Assembly (NCBI GenBank): GCA_018065815.1
Contig: JAGHSP010000226.1
Coordinates: 1 to 13,808, forward strand
Origin: Candidatus Sodaliphilus limicaballi
GTDB lineage: Bacteria > Bacteroidota > Bacteroidia > Bacteroidales > Muribaculaceae
Direction of reading: 5' to 3'
Length of the DNA stretch: 13,808 nt
Positions 6,519 to 13,797 of the stretch are shown here, one piece after another (the first letter of the stretch is position 1; every line of letters begins with the position of its first letter). The notes under the pieces were generated by a model. That model had not been told where the DNA came from. It did not search any database and was given only the letters and a program-made list of their open reading frames with translations. Position numbers and translations under genes: made by a program.

Positions 6519-7820
6519 ATGGCAGTTGAGCAGCAAACTAATGACATACTTGACCAGATGGAAAACACGAATGGTCAAGTGGCACAGGAGGTTGGGCTAG
6601 ATGTCCAACCTGCTGATGTTGTTCCTGCTAGCAAGGAGGCGAGTGCTCCTCTGGCTCGGGTGATTGATAGGTTGAAAAGAGTGTTCAGGTTGAGCAAGAA
6701 GAATAGTAATGAGAATGTGTTTGCCGACGGTAAACCGTTGAAGAAAGCGATGATAAAGCGCTTTGACGTGTTTATCATCAAGAATTTCTTGGGTACTTAT
6801 TTCTTCGCAATATTGCTTCTGATGGCTGTTGTGATTATGTTTGACTGCAACGAAAAACTGGATGCTGTACTCACTGCTCCGATCAAAGATACTATTTTCC
6901 AGTATTTCATTAACTTCCTGCCGTTTATTGTGAGCCAGTTCAGTCCGTTGTTCACGTTTATTTCGGTAATCTTCTTTACCTCTCGCATGGCCGATCGCAG
7001 TGAGATTATTGCTATCTTGTCGAGCGGCATCAGTTTCAAGCGATTGCTTGTGCCGTACATGGTGAGCGCGTCTCTCATAGCTATTACGTCGTTTATATTG
7101 TCGGCTTTCATTATTCCGCCGGCTACAATCAAGAGTAGAGAATATACTAACAGGTGGGTCAGGAACAAGGAGGTTGTGTATGCCGATAATGTACAGATGC
7201 AGGTGAGTCCCGGCGTGATGGCTTATATGGCTCGTTATGACAATACAACTCGCAGCGGTTTTCATTTCTCGCTTGAAGAATTTGACGGCAAGGTATTGAA
7301 ATCTCGTCTTACAGCAGAGAATATCCGTTATGATTCGGCTGGATTGTGGACCGTGAGCACATGGAAACTGCGTGAGTTCAATGGTATGACAGAGAAACTT
7401 ACAAGCGGAGGTATCATGGACACTTTGCTCAATGTAGAGCCTAGGGATTTCTTGATTGCCGAAGATGCCGAATTGACTTTTACCTCTCCCGAACTACGTG
7501 AATACATTGACCGACAGAAATCTCGCGGTGTTGACAATATCCAAAACTTTGAGGTCGAGTATGAGCGAAGGTTTGCAATGACAGCAGCTGCTTTTATACT
7601 CACCGTTATAGGGTTGTCGTTGTCTTCTCGCAAGGTGCGAGGTGGCATGGGTATGAAGATAGGCGTGGGCTTGCTGTTGAGTTTTACTTATATTTTGTTC
7701 ATGACAGTAACAAGCACGTTTGCCGTGAAGGGATTCACTTCGGCGCGAGTGGCAATGTGGATACCCAATGTGATTTACACGTTCATTGCTTATTATCTAT
7801 ATAAACGTGCTTCAAGATAA
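6519..7820 (+). CDS. LptF/LptG (YjgP/YjgQ) family permease with N-terminal extension
   Basis: An inner-membrane subunit of 433 residues of the type that, with the LptB ATPase, extracts lipopolysaccharide from the inner membrane and passes it to the Lpt bridge. The permease proper begins near M78 (MIKRFDVFIIKNFLGTYFFA). TM segments lie at about 88-108, 128-153 and 177-200. A periplasmic beta-rich domain of about 145 residues follows, and then TM segments at about 352-369, 379-400 and 410-428. DRSEIIAILSSGIS (159-172) fits the cytoplasmic coupling helix. Residues 1-77 are an extra, hydrophilic tail without hydrophobic segments. An internal ATG at 6750 would give a standard-length protein, but the frame from 6519 is open and sits just after tgt, so I keep the longer form with reservation. 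I cannot tell LptF from LptG. It probably shares the tgt transcript; a terminator follows directly. Confidence 0.9.
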   Translation: MAVEQQTNDILDQMENTNGQVAQEVGLDVQPADVVPASKEASAPLARVIDRLKRVFRLSKKNSNENVFADGKPLKKAMIKRFDVFIIKNFLGTYFFAILLLMAVVIMFDCNEKLDAVLTAPIKDTIFQYFINFLPFIVSQFSPLFTFISVIFFTSRMADRSEIIAILSSGISFKRLLVPYMVSASLIAITSFILSAFIIPPATIKSREYTNRWVRNKEVVYADNVQMQVSPGVMAYMARYDNTTRSGFHFSLEEFDGKVLKSRLTAENIRYDSAGLWTVSTWKLREFNGMTEKLTSGGIMDTLLNVEPRDFLIAEDAELTFTSPELREYIDRQKSRGVDNIQNFEVEYERRFAMTAAAFILTVIGLSLSSRKVRGGMGMKIGVGLLLSFTYILFMTVTSTFAVKGFTSARVAMWIPNVIYTFIAYYLYKRASR

Positions 7821-7822
7821 AT

Positions 7823-7853
7823 AAAAAAAAGGAGGTAAAAGCCTCCTTTTTTT
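7823..7853. terminator. Bidirectional terminator between convergent genes
   Basis: GGAGG (7831-7835) pairs with CCTCC (7842-7846), extended by a T-G wobble around an AAAA loop. The stem is flanked by eight A on the left (7823-7830) and seven T on the right (7847-7853). Read on either strand it gives a hairpin followed by a T run. It lies between the + strand permease stop (7820) and the - strand DUF3332 gene stop (7876), so it can end both transcripts. Confidence 0.9.
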
Positions 7854-7875
7854 ATGATAAGATGTGAGACAATTT

Positions 7876-8424
7876 TCACTTCATTGCGAATGTGCATTGG
7901 TTGCTCATAGCTTCCTCGTAAGCCCAAACGCCTTGCTGGCTGAGTTCTACAGTCTTGAATGAACCGTCGGGGGTGATCATCTTGATGTGAGTGTCGTCAA
8001 CAAAACTGAATAAAGGCTTTTCCTGACCATTGGCCTCAACCGACCACGCCTTGTTCATCTCATCGAAGTTGAATTTTATAACACTGTTATCGCTCAGGTT
8101 AGTGATGGTGTAGCCTTTGCTGTCGCATGCTACAAGGTAACGTGCATCCTTGCCGTCAATAATTTTAGTTTGAGCAACCACGGGGTTCTCGCCTGACCAG
8201 AACTCAATCGAGTTGATGACAAGCATGTCGGCGATAAATGACAGTTCATATACAGGAAGAACCCATAGCGCGAAGAACACTACTTCATTCACAAACTTGT
8301 CGCCCACTTGGCGATTCCAATTCAGAACTTTGTTAGTTAGGGCAAAACTTCCTAAGCAAGACGATAGTGTCAAACTAGCTGCCACTGCTAACACAACTGC
8401 AACAGTAAAATACCTTCTTCTCAT
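7876..8424 (-). CDS. DUF3332-family lipoprotein of unknown function
   Basis: A protein of 182 residues. The N-terminus MRRRYFTVAVVLAVAASLTLSS is a lipoprotein signal peptide with lipobox LSSC, lipidated at C23. The following L-G-S-F has no acidic export signal, so a periplasm-facing anchor is more likely. The segment FALTNKVLNWNRQVGDKFVN (27-46), a hydrophobic stretch VVFFALWVLPVYELSFIADML (about 48-68), and NSIEFWSGENPVV are the conserved core that I associate with DUF3332, a Bacteroidota/Proteobacteria family without a known role. The C-terminal ~90 residues are polar and strand-rich, with alternating KDARYLVACDSKGYTI-type segments. It starts 29 bases after the MltF-like gene with no convincing promoter (the closest is TAAATTTA without a -33 box), so it is probably the last gene of the cdsA-purM-mltF transcript. 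Confidence 0.85.
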   Translation of the reverse strand: MRRRYFTVAVVLAVAASLTLSSCLGSFALTNKVLNWNRQVGDKFVNEVVFFALWVLPVYELSFIADMLVINSIEFWSGENPVVAQTKIIDGKDARYLVACDSKGYTITNLSDNSVIKFNFDEMNKAWSVEANGQEKPLFSFVDDTHIKMITPDGSFKTVELSQQGVWAYEEAMSNQCTFAMK

Positions 8425-8453
8425 AATTGTATAAATTTAGTTTGAAATTTTAT

Positions 8454-9851
8454 TTATTTGTGTGAGCCTCTTAAAACGGACCTTACATAATTTACTGGTT
8501 CACGCCCTCTGCAATAACCATACCGGCAAACGGGGTCGTTATAGTATTGCGGGTTAGATTTCCACAGCATAGCTTCCTCCACGTTTCCATACCACACATG
8601 CGGGTCTTTGCCATGTTTCTCGGCAAGGGCGATAGCATCAAGTACGTGTCCCGCCCCTGCATTATAAGCTGCGAGTACAAACTTCAATCTCTCGTCACGG
8701 TTTGTCACGCGGCTCAAGAATGTCTTGTTGATGTCGTGCAAGCATCTTGATGCTACGCGCACATTAGTCTCTGGGTCAAATAGCATGTCGGCACTAACTC
8801 CATACCCGCGTGCTGTGCTTGGCATTACTTGCATCAGTCCCCTTGCGCCAGCCCACGATTGTGCATTAGGATTAAATCCGGATTCGACTCGGGCGATTGC
8901 CGACAGTAAATGCCAATCCCAGCCCGTGCCTCCACCGTATTTCCTGAACAGATCGTCATAGGAAGACGGCGATTGAGGTATGCGTGATGGTCCGGAAGAC
9001 GACGAGAAAGAATGGTTAGGCACAGAACCGATGTGTGGAATCTCGTTAGACATGTCATTCTCTCCAATTCGACTTTTTTTAGCATACTTTTCAAGAGCCG
9101 TTTTAGAGTAAGTGCGAGCATCGTTGCTATTGCTCCATGCGTCGATGCTGTCGGCCAGCCACTTGTTCTTGGGGCTAACTGCCCATGATGACGTCTGTAT
9201 TCCTCCCATTGTGAGACTCACATCGATGCTATCGTAATAGGCGGCATTGAAGTTAGCTATGTCGCTATCTACCACTGTGAGAGGTATCTTGTGTGTGGAA
9301 ACCATGTCGAGTAGGTCGTCGGTTGAGACCGAGTCCAACGGAAAAGTGTGTACATTGATTTCGCCGCTGAGCTCACTATTCAAATTGTTCACGAGCGTCT
9401 CGTATTTAGTGTGCGCCTCAACATAGATGTCTTTCCCTGCAAGTTCAGTCACATTGTCTATCAAGTGTGTCCCGGAATGCTGCACGAGCACCGGCTGCGT
9501 CTCATTTATTGAACCACAGTTGATCACTTGTTTGCGATATTCCTCGTTGTTGGGTACCTCGGTTGCCAGGATGTCAACTTCTCCCCTCGACAGCATTCCG
9601 ACGAGCATATTGAGATTAGGGGCAACTTTGAACTCTAAAACAATGTTTTTAGTGCGCGCAAAGTCGCAAATGCGGTCGTAGTCGTAGCCAAGAGTATCGC
9701 CACGCATAATGAAGAAACTTGTGGGACTATAAAGCGTTCCCACTACAAGTTTGTCGGGCAGGGGGTGACTTTCATTAGGCGCAGAGCAACTAATCCATGC
9801 CATAATGAACAGCATTGCGGCTATTATTAATGTGCCCTTGCCATTGCCCAT
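8454..9851 (-). CDS. mltF: MltF-like membrane-bound lytic murein transglycosylase
   Basis: A two-domain lipoprotein of 465 residues. A signal peptide ends at C22 (AWISC; Trp at -3 is an atypical lipobox). Residues about 34-258 form a periplasmic solute-binding fold (SBP_bac_3), beginning LVVGTLYSPTSFF; in MltF enzymes this module senses peptidoglycan peptides. A Ser/Pro-rich linker (about 265-298) leads to an SLT domain (about 299-460). E323 in RVESGFNP is the expected catalytic Glu, followed by GLMQVMPSTARGYGV and the AAYNAGAGHV motif (394-403). The reaction is non-hydrolytic cleavage of the MurNAc-GlcNAc bond with formation of 1,6-anhydroMurNAc. Two cysteines close together near the C-terminus (C442 and C447) could form a disulfide. 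The gene begins 15 bases after purM and is probably in the same operon. The family call is strong; the exact Mlt class rests on the domain pair. Confidence 0.92.
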   Translation of the reverse strand: MGNGKGTLIIAAMLFIMAWISCSAPNESHPLPDKLVVGTLYSPTSFFIMRGDTLGYDYDRICDFARTKNIVLEFKVAPNLNMLVGMLSRGEVDILATEVPNNEEYRKQVINCGSINETQPVLVQHSGTHLIDNVTELAGKDIYVEAHTKYETLVNNLNSELSGEINVHTFPLDSVSTDDLLDMVSTHKIPLTVVDSDIANFNAAYYDSIDVSLTMGGIQTSSWAVSPKNKWLADSIDAWSNSNDARTYSKTALEKYAKKSRIGENDMSNEIPHIGSVPNHSFSSSSGPSRIPQSPSSYDDLFRKYGGGTGWDWHLLSAIARVESGFNPNAQSWAGARGLMQVMPSTARGYGVSADMLFDPETNVRVASRCLHDINKTFLSRVTNRDERLKFVLAAYNAGAGHVLDAIALAEKHGKDPHVWYGNVEEAMLWKSNPQYYNDPVCRYGYCRGREPVNYVRSVLRGSHK

Positions 9852-9866
9852 AGTAAATGCTAGAAT

Positions 9867-11033
9867 TTAATATTCAAATGTTCCTGCCTCGGATTTTATT
9901 GTGAGATGATTCTGCGCTGCATCTTCAACATGGCCTATCACCTGCGCGTCAATGTTGAAACTGCGTGCGATGTCGATAACTGCTTGCGCGTCGTCAGGAC
10001 TCACATAGATCTCCATGCGGTGTCCCATGTTGAATACCTGGTACATCTCTTTCCAGTCGGTGCCGCTTTGTTCCTTGATGGTTCTGAACAGCGGAGGGAT
10101 GGGGAAGAGGTTATCTTTAATCACATGCTTGTTTTCGACGAAGTGCATGACTTTGGTCTGTGCGCCGCCGGTGCAATGCACCATACCGTGGATTGCTGAA
10201 CGCATCTGTGACAGTAATTGCCTTATTACAGGGGCATAAGTGCGTGTGGGTGATAACACTAGCTTGCCTGCATTGACGTCAACTCCGTCAATAGGGTCGT
10301 TTAGTTTTAATCCTCCCGAGTAAACTAGGTCATCGGGAACAGCTTGGTCATAACTTTCGGGATATTTCTCGGCCAGGTATTTGCTAAACACATCGTGTCG
10401 TGCCGATGTAAGACCATTGCTGCCCATGCCTCCGTTATAACAGTCTTCGTAGGTGGCTTGTCCAAATGATGCTAGACCCACAATCACATCGCCACCTTTA
10501 ATATTGGCGTTGTCGATAACTTGGTCGCGTCTCATGCGGCAAGTCACGGTGCTATCAACAATAACCGTGCGCACAAGGTCGCCCACGTCGGCTGTTTCTC
10601 CGCCGGTGGCGATGATGTTTACACCCAATTCATTGAGTTGGTCAAGGAATTCCTGTGTCCCGTTGATGAGAGCACTCACCACTTCACCGGGAATAAGGTT
10701 CTTGTTGCGGCCAATGGTTGAAGATAACAAGATGCCCTCGGTGGCGCCCACACATAGCAGGTCGTCTATGTTCATTACAATGGCATCTTGGGCAATGCCT
10801 TTCCACACGCTCAAATCACCTGTTTCACGCCAATAAACATAAGCAAGCGAAGACTTGGTGCCAGCGCCATCGGCATGCATTATGTTGCAGTATTCTGGAT
10901 CTCCTCCTAGGACGTCAGGGATAATCTTGCAGAACGCCTTGGGGAATAATCCTTTATCGATGTTTTTAATTGCATTGTGTACATCGTCTTTCGACGCCGA
11001 GACGCCTCTCATGTCATAGCGTTTATTGCTCAT
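9867..11033 (-). CDS. purM: Phosphoribosylformylglycinamidine cyclo-ligase (AIR synthetase), Bacteroidota type
   Basis: A protein of 388 residues, about 40 longer than E. coli PurM. It catalyses ATP-dependent ring closure of FGAM to AIR in purine synthesis, in the cytoplasm. The PurM/PurL-type fold is shown by HADGAGTKSSLAYVYW (53-68), the counterpart of the DGVGTK phosphate loop, then AQDAIVMNIDDLLCVGA (81-97), GGETADVGDLV (144-154), GSNGLTSARHDVF (204-216) and the C-terminal FNMGHRMEIYV. The loop spacing and GMGSNGLTSARHD differ from the proteobacterial enzyme but match the form I remember from Bacteroides. It starts 13 bases after cdsA and ends 15 bases before the transglycosylase gene, so it appears to be inside an otherwise envelope-related operon rather than a pur cluster. 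The alternative would be an AIR-synthase-related protein of other function; the conserved motifs and Bacteroidota precedent favour PurM. Confidence 0.9.
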   Translation of the reverse strand: MSNKRYDMRGVSASKDDVHNAIKNIDKGLFPKAFCKIIPDVLGGDPEYCNIMHADGAGTKSSLAYVYWRETGDLSVWKGIAQDAIVMNIDDLLCVGATEGILLSSTIGRNKNLIPGEVVSALINGTQEFLDQLNELGVNIIATGGETADVGDLVRTVIVDSTVTCRMRRDQVIDNANIKGGDVIVGLASFGQATYEDCYNGGMGSNGLTSARHDVFSKYLAEKYPESYDQAVPDDLVYSGGLKLNDPIDGVDVNAGKLVLSPTRTYAPVIRQLLSQMRSAIHGMVHCTGGAQTKVMHFVENKHVIKDNLFPIPPLFRTIKEQSGTDWKEMYQVFNMGHRMEIYVSPDDAQAVIDIARSFNIDAQVIGHVEDAAQNHLTIKSEAGTFEY

Positions 11034-11046
11034 AAGAAATAGTGAT

Positions 11047-11904
11047 TTAGTGTATGAATGCCTTTATGTTATATACAACTATTGCGAGGTAAACCAGTGT
11101 TGCCGGTGCTACCAGAAGAAGACTATCGATGCGGTCAAGGATGCCGCCGTGACCGGGGATGAGCTTTCCGGAGTCTTTGACTTCGAGGGTTCGCTTGATT
11201 AAAGACTCTGTGAAGTCGCCAAATGTAGCCGCAAGCGCCACCACAATGCTAAGGCCTATCCAAATACCCAGAGGTGGGCACTGGAAGAAGTCGTTGAACC
11301 AGTGGTGAGTTGCGTAAGCCGCAGCAATGCATAGCAGAACACCGCCTATAAAACCTTCCCAAGACTTCTTGGGAGATACCCTTTTGAAAAGTTTGTGCTT
11401 GCCGAGGGTAATGCCCGACAAGAATGCACCGGTATCGTTGATCCAGATAAATGCAAAAATTCCAAGCAGTATGCGAGGTGCTGTGATTGCTATGATGGTG
11501 TTGAGCATGCCTAGTGGCAGTGCAACGTATCCTATTGCAAAGAATGAACGCGTGAGGCTGTGCACCGCGTTTTGCTTGGGGCGGTAAAGCTGGATTATAA
11601 AACGCACCACTAAATAAGACGCGAGAGGAATGAGCCACATGCCTTGTGACGAAACCTCTTCTTTGCTCATGAGATACATAGTGAGGAACAAACCGATTCC
11701 TCCAAGCATATCTACCATTATGATTAGCCATGACTCGTGTTCTTCCTTGCGTGTCATAGTATAGATTTCGTTCATACCTAGGGCAACAAAAAACGACATC
11801 AGCGCAAGATAAGCGTAGGGAGAGTTTTCGAGCAATAAAATTGCTGAAATGATGAGTCCTATATAGACTGCACCCGAGATGGTGCGTAGAATGATATTTT
11901 TCAC
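11047..11904 (-). CDS. cdsA: Phosphatidate cytidylyltransferase (CDP-diacylglycerol synthase)
   Basis: An inner-membrane enzyme of 285 residues that makes CDP-diacylglycerol from phosphatidic acid and CTP, the branch-point precursor for all phospholipids. It has about eight hydrophobic segments, from IILRTISGAVYIGLIISAIL at the N-terminus to LLVAPATLVYLAIVV near the C-terminus. The family signature lies at 234-261: SLIKRTLEVKDSGKLIPGHG followed by GILDRIDS, including the metal- and substrate-binding Asp residues D244, D257 and D260. The cytoplasmic SPKKSWEG (177-184) is also typical. The start at 11904 gives a short charged N-terminus before the first TM segment and lies about 20 bases from the predicted transcription start. 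It is the first gene of a run with purM, the MltF-like gene and the DUF3332 gene. Confidence 0.96.
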   Translation of the reverse strand: MKNIILRTISGAVYIGLIISAILLLENSPYAYLALMSFFVALGMNEIYTMTRKEEHESWLIIMVDMLGGIGLFLTMYLMSKEEVSSQGMWLIPLASYLVVRFIIQLYRPKQNAVHSLTRSFFAIGYVALPLGMLNTIIAITAPRILLGIFAFIWINDTGAFLSGITLGKHKLFKRVSPKKSWEGFIGGVLLCIAAAYATHHWFNDFFQCPPLGIWIGLSIVVALAATFGDFTESLIKRTLEVKDSGKLIPGHGGILDRIDSLLLVAPATLVYLAIVVYNIKAFIH

Positions 11905-11930
11905 AATTTTCTTTTATTAATAATAATGTG

Positions 11931-11962
11931 CAAATTTACATGTTTTATTTTGTTTGGGCAAG
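11931..11962 (-). promoter_or_regulatory. Promoter for the cdsA-purM-mltF-DUF3332 run
   Basis: Read on the - strand: CTTG (11962-11959; three of four match TTTG), a 20-base spacer, then TAAATTTG (11938-11931), an exact TAnnTTTG -7 box. Transcription would begin near 11924, leaving a leader of about 20 A/T-rich bases before the cdsA start. Confidence 0.75.
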
Positions 11963-12064
11963 TTTGATGGCTTAAAGTATGTTATAAAAGGCAAGAACAG
12001 GGCTATCTATTCGTCTTTGACGAGCAGAATGACTATTCCTTTAAACTGGAAAATTATTGTAGCG
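11963..12064. other. Spacer between the omega-amidase gene and the cdsA promoter
   Basis: About 100 bases with no plausible gene. The one symmetrical element is a small hairpin, TCGTC-TTT-GACGA at 12011-12023, which has no T run on the - strand and so is a poor terminator. How the omega-amidase transcript ends is not visible here; it may read through into cdsA. Confidence 0.4.
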
Positions 12065-12865
12065 TTATTTCAATGTGAAAGCGTCGGCATCGCGCCACGC
12101 AGGGAACTTGCTGCGGAATTTCTCGAGGTCCTCGGGCGAGAAAGAGGCAGTTGCGATGGGTGTTGTGTCGCTGGTCTGCGAAATGATTTTACCCTTGAAG
12201 TCGATGATAAATGACGAACCATGGCCATGTTCGGCGCCATAACCGTCAATGCCAGCTCTGTTCACTCCGCACACAAAGCATTCGTTTTCCATAGCCCTTG
12301 CGGTGAGCAGTGTTTGCCACACGTGTTGTCTTGACGATGGCCAGTTGGCCACAGCAACAAGTATGTCGTAGTTATTGTTCACGTTACGGCAGAATACAGG
12401 GAAGCGCAGGTCGTAGCATACGATGAGTTTAATGTTGAATCCGCGGAATCGGATAATGGGCGCCTGGGTGTGTCCGTGATGATATATCTCATTTTCTCCG
12501 CCGAAGGCAAATAGGTGTTTCTTGTCGTAAAAAGTGTCCTCACCGCTAGGCTCAATGAAAAAAGCGCGGTTAAACAGCTGCCCGGCTGTGGCTGCAAGGA
12601 AACTGCCGCAGAATGCAACTTGGTATTTCTGTGCCAGTTCGTGCAAAGTTTGCATCGTTTCTCCGCTATTACGCTCGGCTAGTGCTTGCGCTTCGTCGCG
12701 ATTGCCTGTGATGAAGCCGGTAGAGAACAATTCTGGCAGAACCACAAGGTCAGTGCCTTGGGGCACCAGCGCGAGTTCACGTTTGAGTTGCTCCATGTTT
12801 GCGGCTTTGTCGCCCCAAACGATGTCTTTCTCGATGAGTGCAATGTTGAAATTACGTTTAAGCAT
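12065..12865 (-). CDS. Omega-amidase, nitrilase superfamily (YafV/Nit2-like)
   Basis: A cytoplasmic carbon-nitrogen hydrolase of 266 residues. The catalytic Glu-Lys-Cys triad is visible: E45 in VLPELFSTGF, K115 in YDKKHLF and C150 in LIVCYDLRFP. The conserved ANWPSSRQHVWQTLLTARAMEN (173-194) and GVNRAGIDGYG segments place it with the YafV/Nit2 branch, which hydrolyses alpha-ketoglutaramate or alpha-ketosuccinamate (omega-amidase, also viewed as metabolite repair after transamination of glutamine). The family also includes amidases on other small amides, so the exact substrate is inferred. The start at 12865 gives MLKRNFNIALIEKDI, with the first beta-strand in the expected place. It follows the acyltransferase gene by 31 bases without a promoter, so they are probably co-transcribed; no functional link between the two is evident. 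Confidence 0.9.
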   Translation of the reverse strand: MLKRNFNIALIEKDIVWGDKAANMEQLKRELALVPQGTDLVVLPELFSTGFITGNRDEAQALAERNSGETMQTLHELAQKYQVAFCGSFLAATAGQLFNRAFFIEPSGEDTFYDKKHLFAFGGENEIYHHGHTQAPIIRFRGFNIKLIVCYDLRFPVFCRNVNNNYDILVAVANWPSSRQHVWQTLLTARAMENECFVCGVNRAGIDGYGAEHGHGSSFIIDFKGKIISQTSDTTPIATASFSPEDLEKFRSKFPAWRDADAFTLK

Positions 12866-12896
12866 AGCGAGTGTGATGAGGATTTAAACGAATGGG

Positions 12897-13433
12897 TTAA
12901 TAAGCAAATTTTTCGGGGTACTTTGCGTTGAATTGACTGTAATATTTCTTTATTTCAGCCATGTCGGCGTCGATGTTGCCGGTAAGTTCAAAGATGCGGT
13001 CGATGCAAACTACTTTTTGCTTATAGTCAAAATAGGCAAGAACAAGAGGAACGTTGGCTTCGCGTGCGATGTGGAGGAAACCGGTTCTCCAGTTTTCGTT
13101 ACGAGAGCGGGTGCCTTCGGGCGTAATGCCTATTGCAAGCGAATCATGGGAATTAAATGCTGCTATCACATCGTCCGAAACGCGTTTGTGCTTGCGTTGT
13201 GTGACGGGAATGCCTCCTATTGCCCGCATGAAATATCCCAGTGGGAAGAAAAACCAAGTGTCTTTCATTAAGAAACCGGCTTTCATTCCCACTGAGCGTA
13301 TAGCAAGTTCACCCAAGATGAAATCCCAGTTACTGGTGTGCGGCGCTATTGCGATTAGACATTTAGGAGTAGGCGGGATGTTTATTTTAAATGACCATCC
13401 TATTTTTTTGAGCAACCATGCAGGGACATTCAT
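12897..13433 (-). CDS. Short PlsC-type acyltransferase
   Basis: A lysophospholipid/glycerolipid acyltransferase-family protein of 178 residues. Motif I HTSNWD has the catalytic H32 and D37 (HX4D), motif II is GGIPVTQ (73-79), and motif III is TPEGTRSR (104-111), with the Glu and Gly that bind the phosphate. It is shorter than classical PlsC (about 240 residues) and lacks a clear N-terminal TM helix; only the aromatic-rich FFFPLGYFMRAIGG stretch (61-74) could sit on the membrane. It could acylate lysophosphatidic acid or another lyso-lipid (an ornithine-lipid or glycine-lipid OlsA-like role is possible in Bacteroidota); the sequence does not decide. It lies 28 bases after the upstream small gene and 31 bases before the omega-amidase gene, in one apparent transcript. 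The family call is secure, the substrate is not. Confidence 0.88.
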   Translation of the reverse strand: MNVPAWLLKKIGWSFKINIPPTPKCLIAIAPHTSNWDFILGELAIRSVGMKAGFLMKDTWFFFPLGYFMRAIGGIPVTQRKHKRVSDDVIAAFNSHDSLAIGITPEGTRSRNENWRTGFLHIAREANVPLVLAYFDYKQKVVCIDRIFELTGNIDADMAEIKKYYSQFNAKYPEKFAY

Positions 13434-13461
13434 GTTGTAGTGAGGAATTTATAAGTCAGGA

Positions 13462-13797
13462 TTAAGCCTTCTTGGGCATGAGTTCGTTCATCTTCACAGC
13501 TACTTCTTTCAGAGTGGTAGTCATGAGTTCGCAGATACCGTTAACCACTTGTTTAGAGTGAGCGCGACGAGCCTTCTTGTATTCTTTGCCATTGGCAAAT
13601 TCTTTGGGTTGTTTTTTGAAGCTTTCAGACACGCGGCTAACAGCTTCGGCTTGCAGCAACGCTACCTCGAGAATGATCTTGTCCCAGTTTTCATAATTTG
13701 CCTCGTTGCCGAAAGTCTCAGCAGCAAAGATGCACTCACCTGCAACATCACCGCATGTGCGGCAGATTGCTTTTTTAAGTTGTCTTTTGTTTGCCAT
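13462..13797 (-). CDS. Small lysine-rich protein of unknown function
   Basis: A protein of 111 residues with a clear start (ATG, A-rich leader) and no signal peptide or TM segment, so probably cytoplasmic. It is rich in Lys and predicted to be mostly helical: an N-terminal MANKRQLKKAICRTCGDVAGEC, a middle helix (about 37-60, DKIILEVALLQAEAVSRVSE), a basic stretch (61-83) and a C-terminal helix ending MNELMPKKA. Cysteines C12, C15 and C22 form CxxC-x6-C near the N-terminus, with a fourth at C89; metal binding is possible but unproven. It resembles small conserved hypothetical proteins that I remember from Bacteroidales beginning with a Lys-rich KKxLKK-type N-terminus; no function is known to me. 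Only 11 bases upstream are in the window, so its promoter cannot be assessed. It heads, or lies early in, a run with the acyltransferase and omega-amidase genes. Confidence 0.75.
   Translation of the reverse strand: MANKRQLKKAICRTCGDVAGECIFAAETFGNEANYENWDKIILEVALLQAEAVSRVSESFKKQPKEFANGKEYKKARRAHSKQVVNGICELMTTTLKEVAVKMNELMPKKA

Noticed and set aside
6597..7265. 222-residue open frame on the - strand inside the permease gene
   Set aside because: It is antisense to the conserved permease, has low-complexity His/Arg-rich content and no leader or promoter; it is a shadow.
8425..8453. Promoter for the DUF3332 gene
   Set aside because: The only candidate, TAAATTTA on the - strand, mismatches the last base of the -7 box and has no TTTG at the right distance.
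12011..12023. Hairpin TCGTC-TTT-GACGA as terminator of the omega-amidase transcript
   Set aside because: The stem is only five pairs and no T run follows on the - strand, so it is recorded only as a spacer feature.
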